Shown here: piece by piece, positions 46,060-56,145 of the stretch
Layout of the letters: each line of letters starts with the position of its first letter
How positions within the stretch are numbered: the stretch's first letter is position 1
Source of the DNA: Thraustochytrium sp. TN22
Lineage: Eukaryota; Sar; Bigyra; Thraustochytrida; Thraustochytriidae
Reading direction: 5' to 3'
NCBI GenBank assembly: GCA_013306675.1
Contig: JABLUY010000234.1
Coordinates: 1 to 57,574, forward strand
DNA length: 57,574 nucleotides
Made by a program: the position numbers and the translations under genes
The notes under the pieces: model-generated
Database searches by the model: none
Told to the model about the DNA's origin: nothing
What the model saw: the letters and a program-made list of their open reading frames with translations, nothing else

Positions 46060-47625
46060 CTACCCTGATCCGCCCTCGCCAACGACGACGGAGGAAAAGC
46101 AGACGACGGTGGAGATGAGACCAAAGATGGTGATGGGATGGGCCAGGGGCCGCATGCGTGAGCCTGAAGAGAGCTTGGTGAGCGCAGCGTAGCAGAGACC
46201 CGGAATGGTGACGGCGAGCGAGACCGCAAAGGTCGATCCGACGAAGCTAATGACAAAGCCCAGACTGGTGAGCACCATGGAGACGACGAGCGAGAGCACG
46301 CAGACAATGAGGCCGACAGTAAAGTCGAAGCAGGTAACGCCGCCCGCGACGGCAGCCTCGGCCGAGGGCGCCCCAGGCGTGGCGAGCGAGGCGTGCGTGG
46401 CGCCGGTGAGCGCCATGTAGGGCGAGTAGCTCATGGGCACCGACATGGTGCCCGCCTCGATGCGCTGTGAGAGGAGGTTGTGGCCGCGCGAGGCGGAGTT
46501 TGGCGAGTCGGCGCCGTCGAACTCGTCCTCACGCCAGGCCTTGATGACGTGCACGAGCTCGACGATGATGGGGAAGCGAATGACGGGAATGGCGCAAAAG
46601 CACTTGGCGATGATGCAGATCTGCGCCACAAGGTTGATGGTGGTGCCCTTTTGCAGCGAGCCCGTGGGCAGGTCCGTGTTGTGCGTGCCAAAGGCACCCA
46701 GCATGAGCACGCCCAGCACAAGAAGCAGCACGAGCATGAAGCCAAAGGTCCAGTCCACGACGCGGCGGTAGTCACGCTTATGGCGCAAGTTCTCGTAGAT
46801 GGACGGGTACACGGCGTGGCCGGCGAAGAGCAGCAGGATGCCACCATAGCTGTTGCCGAAGCTGACGATGCGCGAAGGGAAAAAGGGCCAGTCCGTGTGC
46901 ACGACGCCTGTGTCGATCATGGTGCGCACGCTCTCCACGGCGAGCAGGCCGTAGAGCACGAAGAAGATGGCGATGCCGGCCAGGCTCATGTAGCTGAGGT
47001 GCAGCGGGTGGATGCAGAGCACGGTGGGCCCTGCAATGGCCCACGTGAGCACCTTGGCCATGGGGTGCAGGCTCGGGATCTGCTCCAGGGCCTCCTTGAT
47101 GGCCACCGTGTTGACGAGCAGGTACGAAAAGAGCTCGAGCAGCTGGAAGATGCGCAGACCAAAGGCCGCCGCGACCGTGGCGCCGCGCGCCGAAAACGCG
47201 CGCCGCGCAGCCTGATTGCCAATGTCTGCGTAGCTGTGAATGCCCGGGAAGCGCTCCAAGATGTCGCCCAGCATCGTGGCCGTCACCCAGCACACGCAGA
47301 AGGAGATGGCCGTGATGATGAGGCCGGACCACCCGTCCTTGCTCAGATTGTACGCAAAGCAAAGAATGCCAAAGCCGCAGTTGTAGTTGAGCGACGTAAA
47401 GAGCGCCATCTGGAAGCTCAAGCCCTCCTTGTTGTCCGCCGCGTCCAGCAGCGCCTCCAGGTCCACCTCGTCCTGCGAGTCCACGTCGCCCTCGCTAGCG
47501 GCCTCGCCGCTCAGCAGCGGCGCCCGCGCCTGCTGCAGTCGCGCGTGCCGTGCATCTGACCCGTCCAGGTCCGCGCTGCTCGCGCGCTCGCGCTCCGCGT
47601 CCGAAAACGTGCGCCCGCGCGCCAT
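46060..47625 (-). CDS. Amino acid/auxin permease (AAAP) family transporter
   Basis: 521 residues from the ATG at 47625 (M-A-R-G-R-T-F-S-D-A); the frame extends further upstream only as low-complexity Arg/Ala sequence. The cytosolic N-terminus is acidic with several Ser. About 11 transmembrane segments follow. The first carries N-Y-N-C-G-F-G-I-L-C-F-A-Y, the broken-helix substrate site of the family (G-x-G-I-L). The sixth region has S-F-G-N-S-Y-G-G-I-L-L-L-F-A-G-H-A-V-Y-P, also typical (F-x-G-H-x-V-x-P). Known role: proton- or sodium-coupled uptake or organellar export of neutral amino acids. A variable loop (E-D-E-F-D-G-A-D-S-P) lies before the last three segments. Specific substrate unknown. 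Confidence 0.88.
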   Translation of the reverse strand: MARGRTFSDAERERASSADLDGSDARHARLQQARAPLLSGEAASEGDVDSQDEVDLEALLDAADNKEGLSFQMALFTSLNYNCGFGILCFAYNLSKDGWSGLIITAISFCVCWVTATMLGDILERFPGIHSYADIGNQAARRAFSARGATVAAAFGLRIFQLLELFSYLLVNTVAIKEALEQIPSLHPMAKVLTWAIAGPTVLCIHPLHLSYMSLAGIAIFFVLYGLLAVESVRTMIDTGVVHTDWPFFPSRIVSFGNSYGGILLLFAGHAVYPSIYENLRHKRDYRRVVDWTFGFMLVLLLVLGVLMLGAFGTHNTDLPTGSLQKGTTINLVAQICIIAKCFCAIPVIRFPIIVELVHVIKAWREDEFDGADSPNSASRGHNLLSQRIEAGTMSVPMSYSPYMALTGATHASLATPGAPSAEAAVAGGVTCFDFTVGLIVCVLSLVVSMVLTSLGFVISFVGSTFAVSLAVTIPGLCYAALTKLSSGSRMRPLAHPITIFGLISTVVCFSSVVVGEGGSG

Positions 47626-49196
47626 GCCGGCGCCTGCGCTTGCGCTGGCGCACGAGGATTGATATGATACCGGGGTCTGCCGCGCGCTCCGCTGTGGCCG
47701 CCTGCGCCGGGCTTGGCCGCGCGCGCCGCCGGGAGGCCGAGGCGGTCTCCGCCCTCGCCTCACCTCGCGCCGCCTCGCGCTCGCGCTTGCACTCGCTCGC
47801 GCGCGCGAACCGGCCCGCCGCTTCGCGCTCTGCTGCGCAGCTGCCGCGCCGAGCGCGCCACAGCTTCGCAGCCAAGGCCGCCAAGACTCGAAGCGCCCTG
47901 GTTGGCCGGTGGCACGGCACTGGCAGGCAAGCTGCAGAGAGGCAGGCCGCAAGGAGAACTAGCCTACGAAGTTGGTTGACAGTGAGGCACGCACGCCACG
48001 CTCCTAGCTAGCTAGCTAGGGACGCACGCACGCAATGGCCACGCACGCACGCACGCACGCATGCATGCATGCATGGACCGTGAAGCGAAGCAAAGCGAGC
48101 CGGAGCAAAGCGAGCAAGCTGTGGCGCGCTGCAGCCTGCATCAGGGTCGACGCGCGATGCTACTTGGGCGACGTGCGCGGCGGTTCGAGCAAAGCATGCA
48201 AACCCATCGGAAGCAGATCTGAGCGGAGATCATCAGAACCCGACTCCGAGCGCCTCCGAGCGCAGCTGTTGGCCAACAAACAGCTGGCAACCTGGCACCC
48301 GCGGGCCGCTGCCGTCACGCCACTTGCTTGGCGCACTTTTGTCTCTGAACGCTCGGGTAGAAAGTCACCGCCGGCGACCGTGGTATGGGTGCTGTCACGA
48401 TGCACGGGCAGCCTGAGCTGGCGAACAGCAGCGCTCGGTAGACGCTCGTTTGAAAACGTGAGGCGAGGCCATCCGTCCACGACTCCACGACTCCACTGGC
48501 ACGCACGCTTGCACAGATGCTGGGTGCTGCACAGCAAGATCTGACTTGGACAATGGAGCGACCCGCTGCGTCCGGGTCCAAAACAATACAAATGTCCAAA
48601 AAGAAAAAAACATTCAACACCGGGGCTTCGCATGCAGTCCCCTATCATACTACTAGCCCGGCCCTACGTGACTTTACTTCTCAGTGCGAATGAGATGAGG
48701 TGTTGCCCACGTGGTATGATCGAATGTGATTGTTAAGGGAGGATTGCGTTTATATTGACTCGCATCGACGAGCCAAGCTTTGTCCTGTACACAGACGTAA
48801 GTGAACCGGCCGCCCCACAAGCTTCATTGATGTTAGCACGCCCCACGAGCTGCAGCGTTCTGCAGTGCATCTTGACGGAGCGATTGCCACTCGGTGATGA
48901 CGTTTTTCAATGGACAGCGGCGACTCGGAGCTCACGTCCGAGACACGCGCGGGAGAACCTCTTTTACGGACCAGAGCCAGTGGCCGCGAGGCATCGCAAT
49001 GACATTGACTGACCATGAAGCACCAACTCACGCAGCTACGCATACTTCGGGTCGCCTTGGCTTCGGTCACGGTGCCCGCCGCACCCCTCATGGACGCTCC
49101 GCCGCACCTCTCACAGACGCTGACACGCGCAGTCGCACACGCGAGCGAGAACAGAAGCTGCGCACGATTTGACTTTGTGAGGCACTGATATATATA
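47626..49196. other. 1.6-kb intergenic region with CTAG, ACGC and ATGC tandem tracts
   Basis: 48005-48020 is (CTAG)n, followed at 48021-48073 by (ACGC)n and (ATGC)n, a run of alternating purine-pyrimidine sequence that could adopt Z-like DNA. The region 48560-48760 is less GC-rich. Open frames are short and show no motifs. I see no gene, although a short spliced gene cannot be excluded. Confidence 0.4.
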
Positions 49197-51730
49197 TCAC
49201 GGGTCGGGCGCCTCGGAGCCTTCATGCATCTTAAGAACGTGTACCATGCCAGATTGATCACCGGCAATGATCGTTGTGCCCTGGCGGAGGCAACAGGCCG
49301 GGTACATGGCGTGATCCGTCGTAAAGCCCACTCGGCCAATGCCTGCCTGCAGCCTGACTCCGCTCGCTACCTCGACAGTGCGAGCGCGGCGCCCAGAGTC
49401 TAAACGCGCCTCCGCGGCTTGCCCGTCCACTCGCGCATAGGTTTTCAGGTCCTAGCACAAGGCATTGCCAGCGCTGTCCTTGCTGGTGATGACGCCACCG
49501 TCAATTGCCAACCTGGTGACGGAGCTCGTGTGCCCTTCGAGCACCTGCAGCTGGTCGCCGCTCCGCGCGTCCCACACACGCACCGTGTGGTCTGCAGACG
49601 CAGATACAATTCGGTCGCCGTCCAGAGCCACGCTGGTGATAAAGGTCGTATTCCCCTCGAGCACGTGCAGCTGCTCACCGGTGTGAACATCCCACACGCG
49701 GACCGTTTTGTCGCTGGACCCAGACACAATCCGATTTCCGTCCAAAGCCACGCTGTAGACATCGGACGTGTGCCCTTGGAGCACGAAGACTTCGTCGCCA
49801 GTCCGAGCATCCCATACGCGCACCGTCGTATCCCATGACCCAGACACGATCCGATCACCGTCCAAGGCCACGCTGTTGACCCTCGACCTGTGCCCCTCCA
49901 GCACGTGCAACTGGTCGCCAGTCTGAGCGTCCCATACGCGCACCGTGTTGTCGCTTGACCCAGACACAGCCCAGTTGCCAAGGCCACACAGTTGACCTGG
50001 TGCGTGTGTTTCGCGAGCAGGTTCCGCTGGTCCCCGGCGTGGGCATCCCATACGCGCACTGTCTTGTCGAAAGACCCAGACACGATCCTGACGCCGTCAA
50101 AAGCCATGCTGTAGACGTTATCGGTGTGGCCCTCAAGCACGCGGAGCAGATCGCCGGTGTTGACGTCCCATACGCGTACCGTGTCATCAAAAGACCCAGA
50201 TACGATCCAGTCGCCATGCAAAGCCACGCCGAGCACGGCGGAGGTGTGTCCCTCGAGCACCGCTAGCTGCTCACCGGTGTGAGCGTCCCACACGCCAACC
50301 GTCTTGTCCTCAGACCCGGACGCGACCCTGCCGCCATTCAAAGCCACGCTAAAGACAACATCAGTGTGCCCCTCGAGCACGTGCAGCAGATCGCCGGTGA
50401 GAACGTCCCACACGCGCACCGTGTTGTCTTCAGACCCAGATACGATCCGCTCGCCGTCCAGAGCCACACTAAAGACAGCCGACGTGTGTCCCTCGAGCGC
50501 GTGCAGCTTGTCGCCGGTGCGAGCGTCCCACACGCCCACCGTTTCGTCAGAGGCAGACACGATTCGGTCGCCGTCCAAAGCCACAGCGAAAACGGCACAC
50601 GTGTGGCCGTCGAGCAAGAACAGGTGCTCGCCGGTGCGAGCGTCCCACACGCGCACAGTTTGGTCGTGCGACCCCGATACGAGTCTGTCTCCGTCCAGAG
50701 CCACGCTGTAGACGGCGGCCGTGTGGCCCTCGAGCACGCGCAGCTGCTCGCCGGTGTGAGCGTCCCACACACGCACCGTGTTGTCTAAAGATCCAGACAC
50801 GATCCGGTTGCCGCGCAAGGCCACGCCATGAACGGCGCCTTCGTGCCCCCTGAGCACGCGCAGGAGCGCATCGCGCGGCGGCGCGAGAGACGGCTTGGCA
50901 GGGCAGAGCCACGGGATTTGCGGCGGTCGGAGCGTGCGTCGCAGAGGGTGGTCGGGGTCGACGATGCGCGCGAGGATCTGGCCGGCGAGCTGGTCCGGGT
51001 CGGTGGTGACGGCGAGCATGGCCTTGCTCAGGAGTCGCGGCGTGTCGCTCTCGTCGTCAAGCTTAACCCGCAGCGCGTCGCGGAGAACGCCGCCAACAAA
51101 GGCATGGCGACCTGCGGGCGACGACCTGGCCGAGAGAAGTCTGTGCACCCAGTCAAAGTTGTCGAGCAGCGAGCAGGCCTCCTCGAGCTCGCCGGACTTG
51201 GAGAGGTGGAAAATGACGTGCTTGAGCGCGAATGTCGTGCGGTCGTCCACGAGGACCTTGGCAAGCGTGGCGTGACCTCGACCGCACTCGACCAGCAGCC
51301 GGCTTCCCGCGCGGGCCCGGTCCGTGAGGAATATGGAGATGGACTTGTGAACGAAGCGCACGGTGGTGGCGTCCACGTCGAGGAGCTGCGAGGCTCCAGC
51401 GAACAGAGTTTTCGCGTCAAGTGGGTCGAGTTTGATGACCTTGGCCGCGACGCTGATGGGCAGGGGGGCGCGCGCGGCGCACAGGGCGCCAAACAGGTTG
51501 GCGTAGACCTCCTTGTCGTCCCGCAGCCGCCCATCGAGCAGCCTCCCAAAGTACTCCACGTACATGGCGTCAAGGCCGGAGGGAAGGAGGCCGAGCAGCT
51601 CGGCGGCCGAAAGCTCGCTCACGCCATCCTCCTTGAGCTTGTTGTACAGCATGGCAGCGTACAGGAAGAGCCCCTGCGCGTGCTCCTCCAGCTTTGGCAG
51701 AGCCATGTCGAGCTCTGCGTCGCTAGCCAT
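49197..51730 (-). pseudogene. Decayed NACHT-type WD40-repeat gene
   Basis: Read on the minus strand, the frame opens at ATG 51730 (M-A-S-D-A-E-L-D-M). About 290 residues follow that look like the helical part after the NACHT domain in NWD proteins (A-Q-G-L-F-L-Y-A-A). From about 50863 there is an array of 40-residue WD repeats (L-x-V-L-E-G-H-T, V-A-L-D-G-D-R-I-V-S-G-S, T-V-R-V-W-D). Seven repeats lie in this frame. In repeat 8, near 49975-49982, the frame shifts; four bases are missing compared with sister repeats. Repeats 8-11 and a partial 12th continue in the new frame to a TAG at 49452-49454, which stands where the W of a W-D pair is expected. The same frame then runs on to 49197 with a last blade-like segment. 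No P-loop NTPase part is present. No GT-AG intron explains the shift, so it is most likely a recent pseudogene or a sequencing error. Confidence 0.8.
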
Positions 51731-51740
51731 GAAGTTCCGG

Positions 51741-52133
51741 AGCTTGGCGCGGAGACAGCGCACCTAACCGGCCGCCGTCTGTCGCGCTGACGTGGATGCC
51801 GAGTACCGTGTTGCACGTAAGCCGAGCTTCTGTTGCTGCGCAAGTTGGCGTGCGCGCGGTCTGGCAGCCAAAGCCTCGCCTCGCAGCGCGCTGAGTGCCG
51901 TCACGGCCGCAGCGGCACAGCGACGCAAGTCGGCGCCCGCAGCGCTGTGCGTGGTCGCTCGCGCCCGACGCCGCAAGCCGCAAGCCGCCGCGTTTCGGCT
52001 CTGCCACCGCCAAGTCGAACCTGAGCTCATGCTCCAGCGGGGTTCGCGCCTGCCTCCATCTCGCGAGGCGCTGGTTAGCAGAGCAGAGTCAGCCGGCCAT
52101 GGCAGCACGCGAGCGCGGCGCGCGCGGTGCGGT
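51741..52133. repeat. Segment A: copy of the 5' segment also found at 55740-56145
   Basis: About 390 bases similar over the whole length to 55740-56145, including an identical run of 43 bases (51918-51960 equals 55931-55973). On the minus strand it lies immediately upstream of the WD40 relic. At 51764-51766 it has TAG on the minus strand where copy B reads TGG, so the frame G-x-V-R-C-L-R is interrupted only here. It may hold promoter and the beginning of the gene. Confidence 0.85.
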
Positions 52134-52709
52134 GTGCGGTCCCTGCCTCTTTGTCGCGCGACTGGCAGGTAAGCAAGCTTGTCTAACTCCTGATCCACCT
52201 CGAGAGAGAGCTAATTGCCGCTCCTCGAGCTACGCGTCTCGCTTGCCGGTCTTGTCCTTGCGACCCGAGCTTGCCCTACGCCCGACCTTGCAGGTCGGGC
52301 GCCAGGCGCCGGAGGCAGGGAGGCGGCGAGCGGCTTGGCTATGGAAAAGAGAGAAAGATTGGTGATCGATTTGGTTATGCTGGCCGTGCCGCGATCGCGG
52401 CGCTGGCCGGGTAAGAGGAAAGCATGCCGTAGGCTGCAATAAATCCTCCTCCCAAGATGGTGAAGATTGGTACGCCAGGTGGTGGCGATTGGTACGCCAG
52501 GACGGACGTGCACGCGCGCTGCTGGGACTTGGAGGCTTTGTGCGCGGTCGCGTGCACGAGCCATCGTGTGCTCGCTGATGTTGTCGATCCGAGTTGGCCC
52601 CGATTGGGCCTGTCGACGCGGACGGCACAGCCCTGATCCTCGTCCTCAGTCTGGCCAGAGAAAAAGGAGGCAACGCGCATTGCCATGCGAGGGCCAGCTT
52701 GCAAGGCTC
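52134..52709. other. Spacer between the LRR gene and the WD40 relic
   Basis: 3' flank of the LRR gene. It has a short direct repeat of GATTGGTACGCCAGG (near 52465-52505). On the minus strand around 52380-52470 a hydrophobic stretch of about 30 codons (I-F-T-I-L-G-G-G-F-I-A-A-Y-G-M-L) is open but has no clear start. No gene is called. Confidence 0.35.
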
Positions 52710-55394
52710 TTATGCCCCGGGGCGCCACCACTTGGGCACAACTTCCTCCTCCCTGAGTTCGTCGGGGCGCCACCACCTGAGTTCGTCGGGGCGCCACCAC
52801 TCGGGCACATCTTTCTCCTCCTCGAGTTCGACGGGGCACCACCAATTGGACACAACTCTCTCGTCCACGAGTTCGATTTCGAAGGGGCGCCACCCTTTGG
52901 GCCCAACTTCCTCGTCCTCGATTTCGTCGTCGTCCTCAAGTTCGTCGTCGTCCTCGAGTTCGTCGTCGTCCTCGACTTCTTCGTCCTCGAATTCGTCTTC
53001 GTACTTGATGTACGACGCGAGCAGATCACCTTGAGCGTGGAGTGCCTTGCAGCGCGCACGGAGTACCGCGATCCGCGCGGTGTTGGCAGCACTCATGCTC
53101 TGCTTCGTAGGCGTGGTGGCAGCCTCGGCGGTCGCCGCAGGCTGAGCAGGAGGCGACAGGCTGAGCCCGCTGGGGCTGCTCGTGGGCAAGCCTAGTTGGC
53201 GCGAAAGCTGGATGCAGCAGCGGAGCGCCTGCGCTTGGCGTGCGAGGTCCTTGATGCAGTCGCGCTGCGAGGCGAGCGTCTTGTTGCGCTGCAGCTCCCT
53301 GCGCATTGCAGCCGTGAGCTCGGCAGAAGGGTCGCTGGGATTGTGTAGTGTTCACATCATTTGTCAGTCGCTCGTTCCGTCTTTGTCTCTTCGGAGAACT
53401 CACGTGACCTCGAGATACTTCAGCTTGCACTTGGTGCTTCCCAACGCTCGCGCGAGGGCTCCAGCGCCCGCGGAGCCGATGCTGTTGCCGTAAAGGCTGA
53501 GTTTTGGCAAGGCGCGTCGTCAGCTTGACAAGATGCTCCTGGCCAGGTGAGGCCAGGCCTGCCTGCACGTGTCGTCCAAAAGCCCGGTGGCTGACTGCTA
53601 CAAAGCAGGCCTGCCGTGCCTGACGAGCTGGCCGCGCCCATGCGCCATCATCGCATGAGATGGACCGCTGGCTCGTGCTTTCAGAGGCTGCCGGACGGGA
53701 AATGGAAACGACATACTCACTCCAGAATCGTCAGCCTGCACTGGCCGCTCTCCAGCGCTCGCGCCAGCGCTTCAGCGCCCGCGGAGCCGATGCTGTTGCC
53801 GTAAAGGCTGCGTTTTGGCAAGGCGCGTCGTCAGCTTGACATGATCCTCCAGGCAAGGCCAGGCAAGGCCAGGCCTGCCTGCACGTGTCGTCCAAGAGCC
53901 CGGTGGCTGGCTGCTACGAACCAGGCCTGCCGTGCCTGACGAGGTGGCCGCGCCCATTCGTAATCATCACATGAAATGGACCACTGGCCCGTGCTCTCAG
54001 AGGCTGCCGGGCGGGTGAAGGAAACGAGAAGAACTCACAAAAGCCTCGTCAGCCTGCACTGGCCGCTCTCCAGCGCTCGCGCCAGCGCTTCAGCGCCCGC
54101 GGAGCCGATGCTGTTGCCGTAAAGGCTGCGTTTTGGCAAGGCGCGTCGTCAGCTTGACATGATCCTCCAGGCAAGGCCAGGCAAGGCCAGGCCTGCCTGC
54201 ACGTGTCGTCCAAGAGCCCGGTGGCTGGCTGCTACGAACAGGCCTGCTGTGCCTGACGAGCTGGCCGCGCCCACTCGTAATCATCACATGAAATGGACCA
54301 CTGGCCCGTGCTCTCAGAGGCTGCCGGGCGGGTGAAGGAAACGAGGAGAACTCACAAAAGCCTCGTCAGCCTGCACTGGCCGCTCTCCAGCGCTCGCGCC
54401 AGCGCTTCAGCGCCCGCGGAGCCGATCTCGTTGCCGTAAAGGCTGCGTTTTGGCAAGGCGCGTCGTCAGCTTGACATGATCCTCCAGGCAAGGCCAGGCA
54501 AGGCCAGGCCTGCCTGCACGTGTCGTCCAAGAGCCCGGTGGCTGGCTGCTACGAACAGGCCTGCTGTGCCTGACGAGCTGGCCGCGCCCACTCGTAATCA
54601 TCACATGAAATGGACCACTGGCCCGTGCTCTCAGAGGCTGCCGGGCGGGTGAAGGAAACGAGGAGAACTCACAAAAGCCTCGTCAGCCTGCACTGGCCGC
54701 TCTCCAGCGCTCGCGCCAGCGCTTCAGCGCCCGCGGAGCCGATCTCGTTGCCGTAAAGGCTGCGTTTTGGCAAGGCGCGTCGTCAGCTTGACATGATCCT
54801 CCAGGCAAGGCCAGGCAAGGCCAGGCCTGCCTGCACGTGTCGTCCAAGAGCCCGGTGGCTGGCTGCTACGAACAGGCCTGCTGTGCCTGGCGAGCTGGCC
54901 GCGCCCACTCGTAATCATCACATGAAATGGACCACTGGCCCGTGCTCTCAGAGGCTGCCGGGCGGGTGAAGGAAACGAGGAGAACTCACTAAAGCCTCGT
55001 CAGCGTGCACTGGCCGCTCTCCAGCGCTCGCGCCAGCGCTTCAGCGCCCGCGGAGCCGATCTCGTTGCCGTAAAGGCTGCGTTTTGGCAAGGCGCGTCGT
55101 CAGCTTGACATGATCCTCCAGGCCAGGCCAGGCCAGGCCAGGCCTGCCTGCACGTGTCGTCCAAGAGCCCGGTGGCTGGCTGCTACGAAGCAGGCCTGCT
55201 GTGCTTGACGAGCTGGCCGCGCCCACTCGTAATCATCACATGAAATGGACCACTGGCCCGTGCTCTCAGAGGCTGCCGGGCGGGTGAAGGAAACGAGGAG
55301 AACTCACAAAAGCCTCGTCAGCGTGCACTGGCCGCTCTCCAGCGCTCGCGCCAGCGCTTCAGCGCCCGCGTCGCCGATGTTGTTGCGGTCAAGG
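52710..55394 (-). CDS. Multi-exon LRR protein built of tandem one-LRR exons (5' end unresolved)
   Basis: Minus-strand exons, in order of transcription: 55394-55308, 55076-54990, 54759-54673, 54442-54356, 54125-54039, 53807-53721 (each 87 nt), 53496-53404 (93 nt) and a last exon 53334-52710 ending in TAA. Each 87-nt exon encodes one 29-residue ribonuclease-inhibitor-type LRR, for example L-Y-G-N-E-I-G-S-A-G-A-E-A-L-A-R-A-L-E-S. Every LRR exon starts with one base and ends with two bases of a split codon, so all are phase-compatible. Donors are GTGAGT, acceptors CAG, with a CTGAC branch-like site about 25 nt before. The last exon continues the frame (D-P-S-A-E-L-T-A-A-M-R-R-E-L-Q-R-N-K) as a cap, then a helical region, an acidic run and a repeated W-W-R-P-D-E-L tail. 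Likely a ligand-binding or NLR-type LRR protein. The first exon(s) are not certain; 55551-55808 is a candidate. Confidence 0.85.
52720..52890. repeat. Minisatellite coding for W-W-R-P-D-E-L repeats
   Basis: Four imperfect copies of a GGGGCGCCACCA...GAGTTCG unit of variable length (27-60 bases) within the last exon of the LRR gene. Read in the gene's frame they give W-W-R-P followed by acidic residues. Indels between copies keep the frame. Confidence 0.7.
53404..55394. repeat. 317-bp tandem array, seven LRR exon-intron modules
   Basis: Acceptor-side exon borders lie at 55394, 55076, 54759, 54442, 54125, 53807 and 53496, so the period is 317-318 bases, shortened to 311 at the end. Both exons and introns are repeated; modules at 54125-54759 are nearly identical. 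Homology to the intron continues upstream to about 55540. Array ends are more diverged than the centre, as expected from unequal crossing-over. Confidence 0.95.
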
Positions 55395-55550
55395 CTGCGT
55401 TTTGGCAAGGCGCGTCGTCAGCTTGGCATGATCCTCCAGGCCAGGCCAGGCCTGCCTGCACGTGTCGTCCAAGAGCCCGGTGGCTGGCTGCTGCGAAGCA
55501 GTCCTACCGTGCCTGACGAGCTGCTTGGGCCCATGCCCGAGCTTGGATAC

Positions 55551-55808
55551 TTCCAGGGCGTGCCAGGCTACTGGGTCGCCCTGCATCAACAGCAGGACTA
55601 TCACGTACATGAGTCCTGTCGCGCCGTTTTCGATCAAGCGAATGGCGCCCTTCACGATGGCGCGCACCCTATCGTCCATGATGAAGGTGAGGATTCCGTA
55701 CACAAGGTCCGCGTCGAGAGCAGAGAGGCAGCAGCGGAGGTCGCCACGGAGGCAGCGCACCCAACCGGCCGGGCCGCCGTCTGTCGCGTCGACGCGGCCG
55801 CTGAGCAC
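55551..55808 (-). CDS. Possible upstream exon of the LRR gene
   Basis: An open minus-strand frame with coding look: V-R-C-L-R-G-D-L-R, then L-V-Y-G-I-L-T-F-I-M-D-D-R-V and a hydrophobic stretch G-L-M-Y-V-I-V-L-L-L-M-Q-G-D. It ends before intron-like repeat sequence begins at about 55540; a GTATCC donor at 55550 is possible. That donor gives phase 0, whereas the first LRR exon needs two bases carried over, so the junction is not solved. The first part matches the region before the WD40 relic. Confidence 0.35.
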
Positions 55809-56145
55809 CGTTGCACGCCGGCCGAGCGTCTGTTGATGCGCAAGTTGACGCGCGCGCGGTCTGGCAGCCTCTTAGCCGCGCCTCGCAGCGCGCTGACTGT
55901 GCGTGCCGTCGCGGGCCGGCCGCAGCGGCGCAGCGACGCAAGTCGGCGCCCGCAGCGCTGTGCGTGGTCGCTCACGCCCGACGCCGCGCGTCGCAAGCCG
56001 CCGCGTTTCGGCTCTGCCACCACCAAGTCGAACTTGAGCGCCTGCTCGAGCAGAGTTCGGGCCTGCCTCCATCTCGCGGGGCGCTGCTAGCAGAACAGAG
56101 TCAGCCTGCCACGGCAGCAAGCGCGTGCGGCGCGCGCGGCGCGGC
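55740..56145. repeat. Segment B: copy of the 5' segment found at 51741-52133
   Basis: Homologous to segment A with small indels. It lies directly upstream (minus strand) of the LRR gene as A lies upstream of the WD40 relic. Thus two genes with different bodies share the same 5' region. Confidence 0.85.

Noticed and set aside
48005-48073. Origin or mobile-element end at the CTAG/ACGC/ATGC tracts
   Set aside because: Only simple repeats; no terminal inverted repeats, target duplication or nearby transposase.
49970-49990. Intron at the frameshift of the WD40 gene
   Set aside because: No GT...AG pair fits; repeat 8 continues directly in the other frame.
53772-55226. Row of nearly identical 61-65 codon frames on the minus strand
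   Set aside because: They run from intron into exon in the wrong frame. The splice sites and the LRR reading explain the array better.
53404-55394. CRISPR-like array
   Set aside because: Period of 317 bases with coding exons, splice signals and homologous introns; no short repeat-spacer structure.
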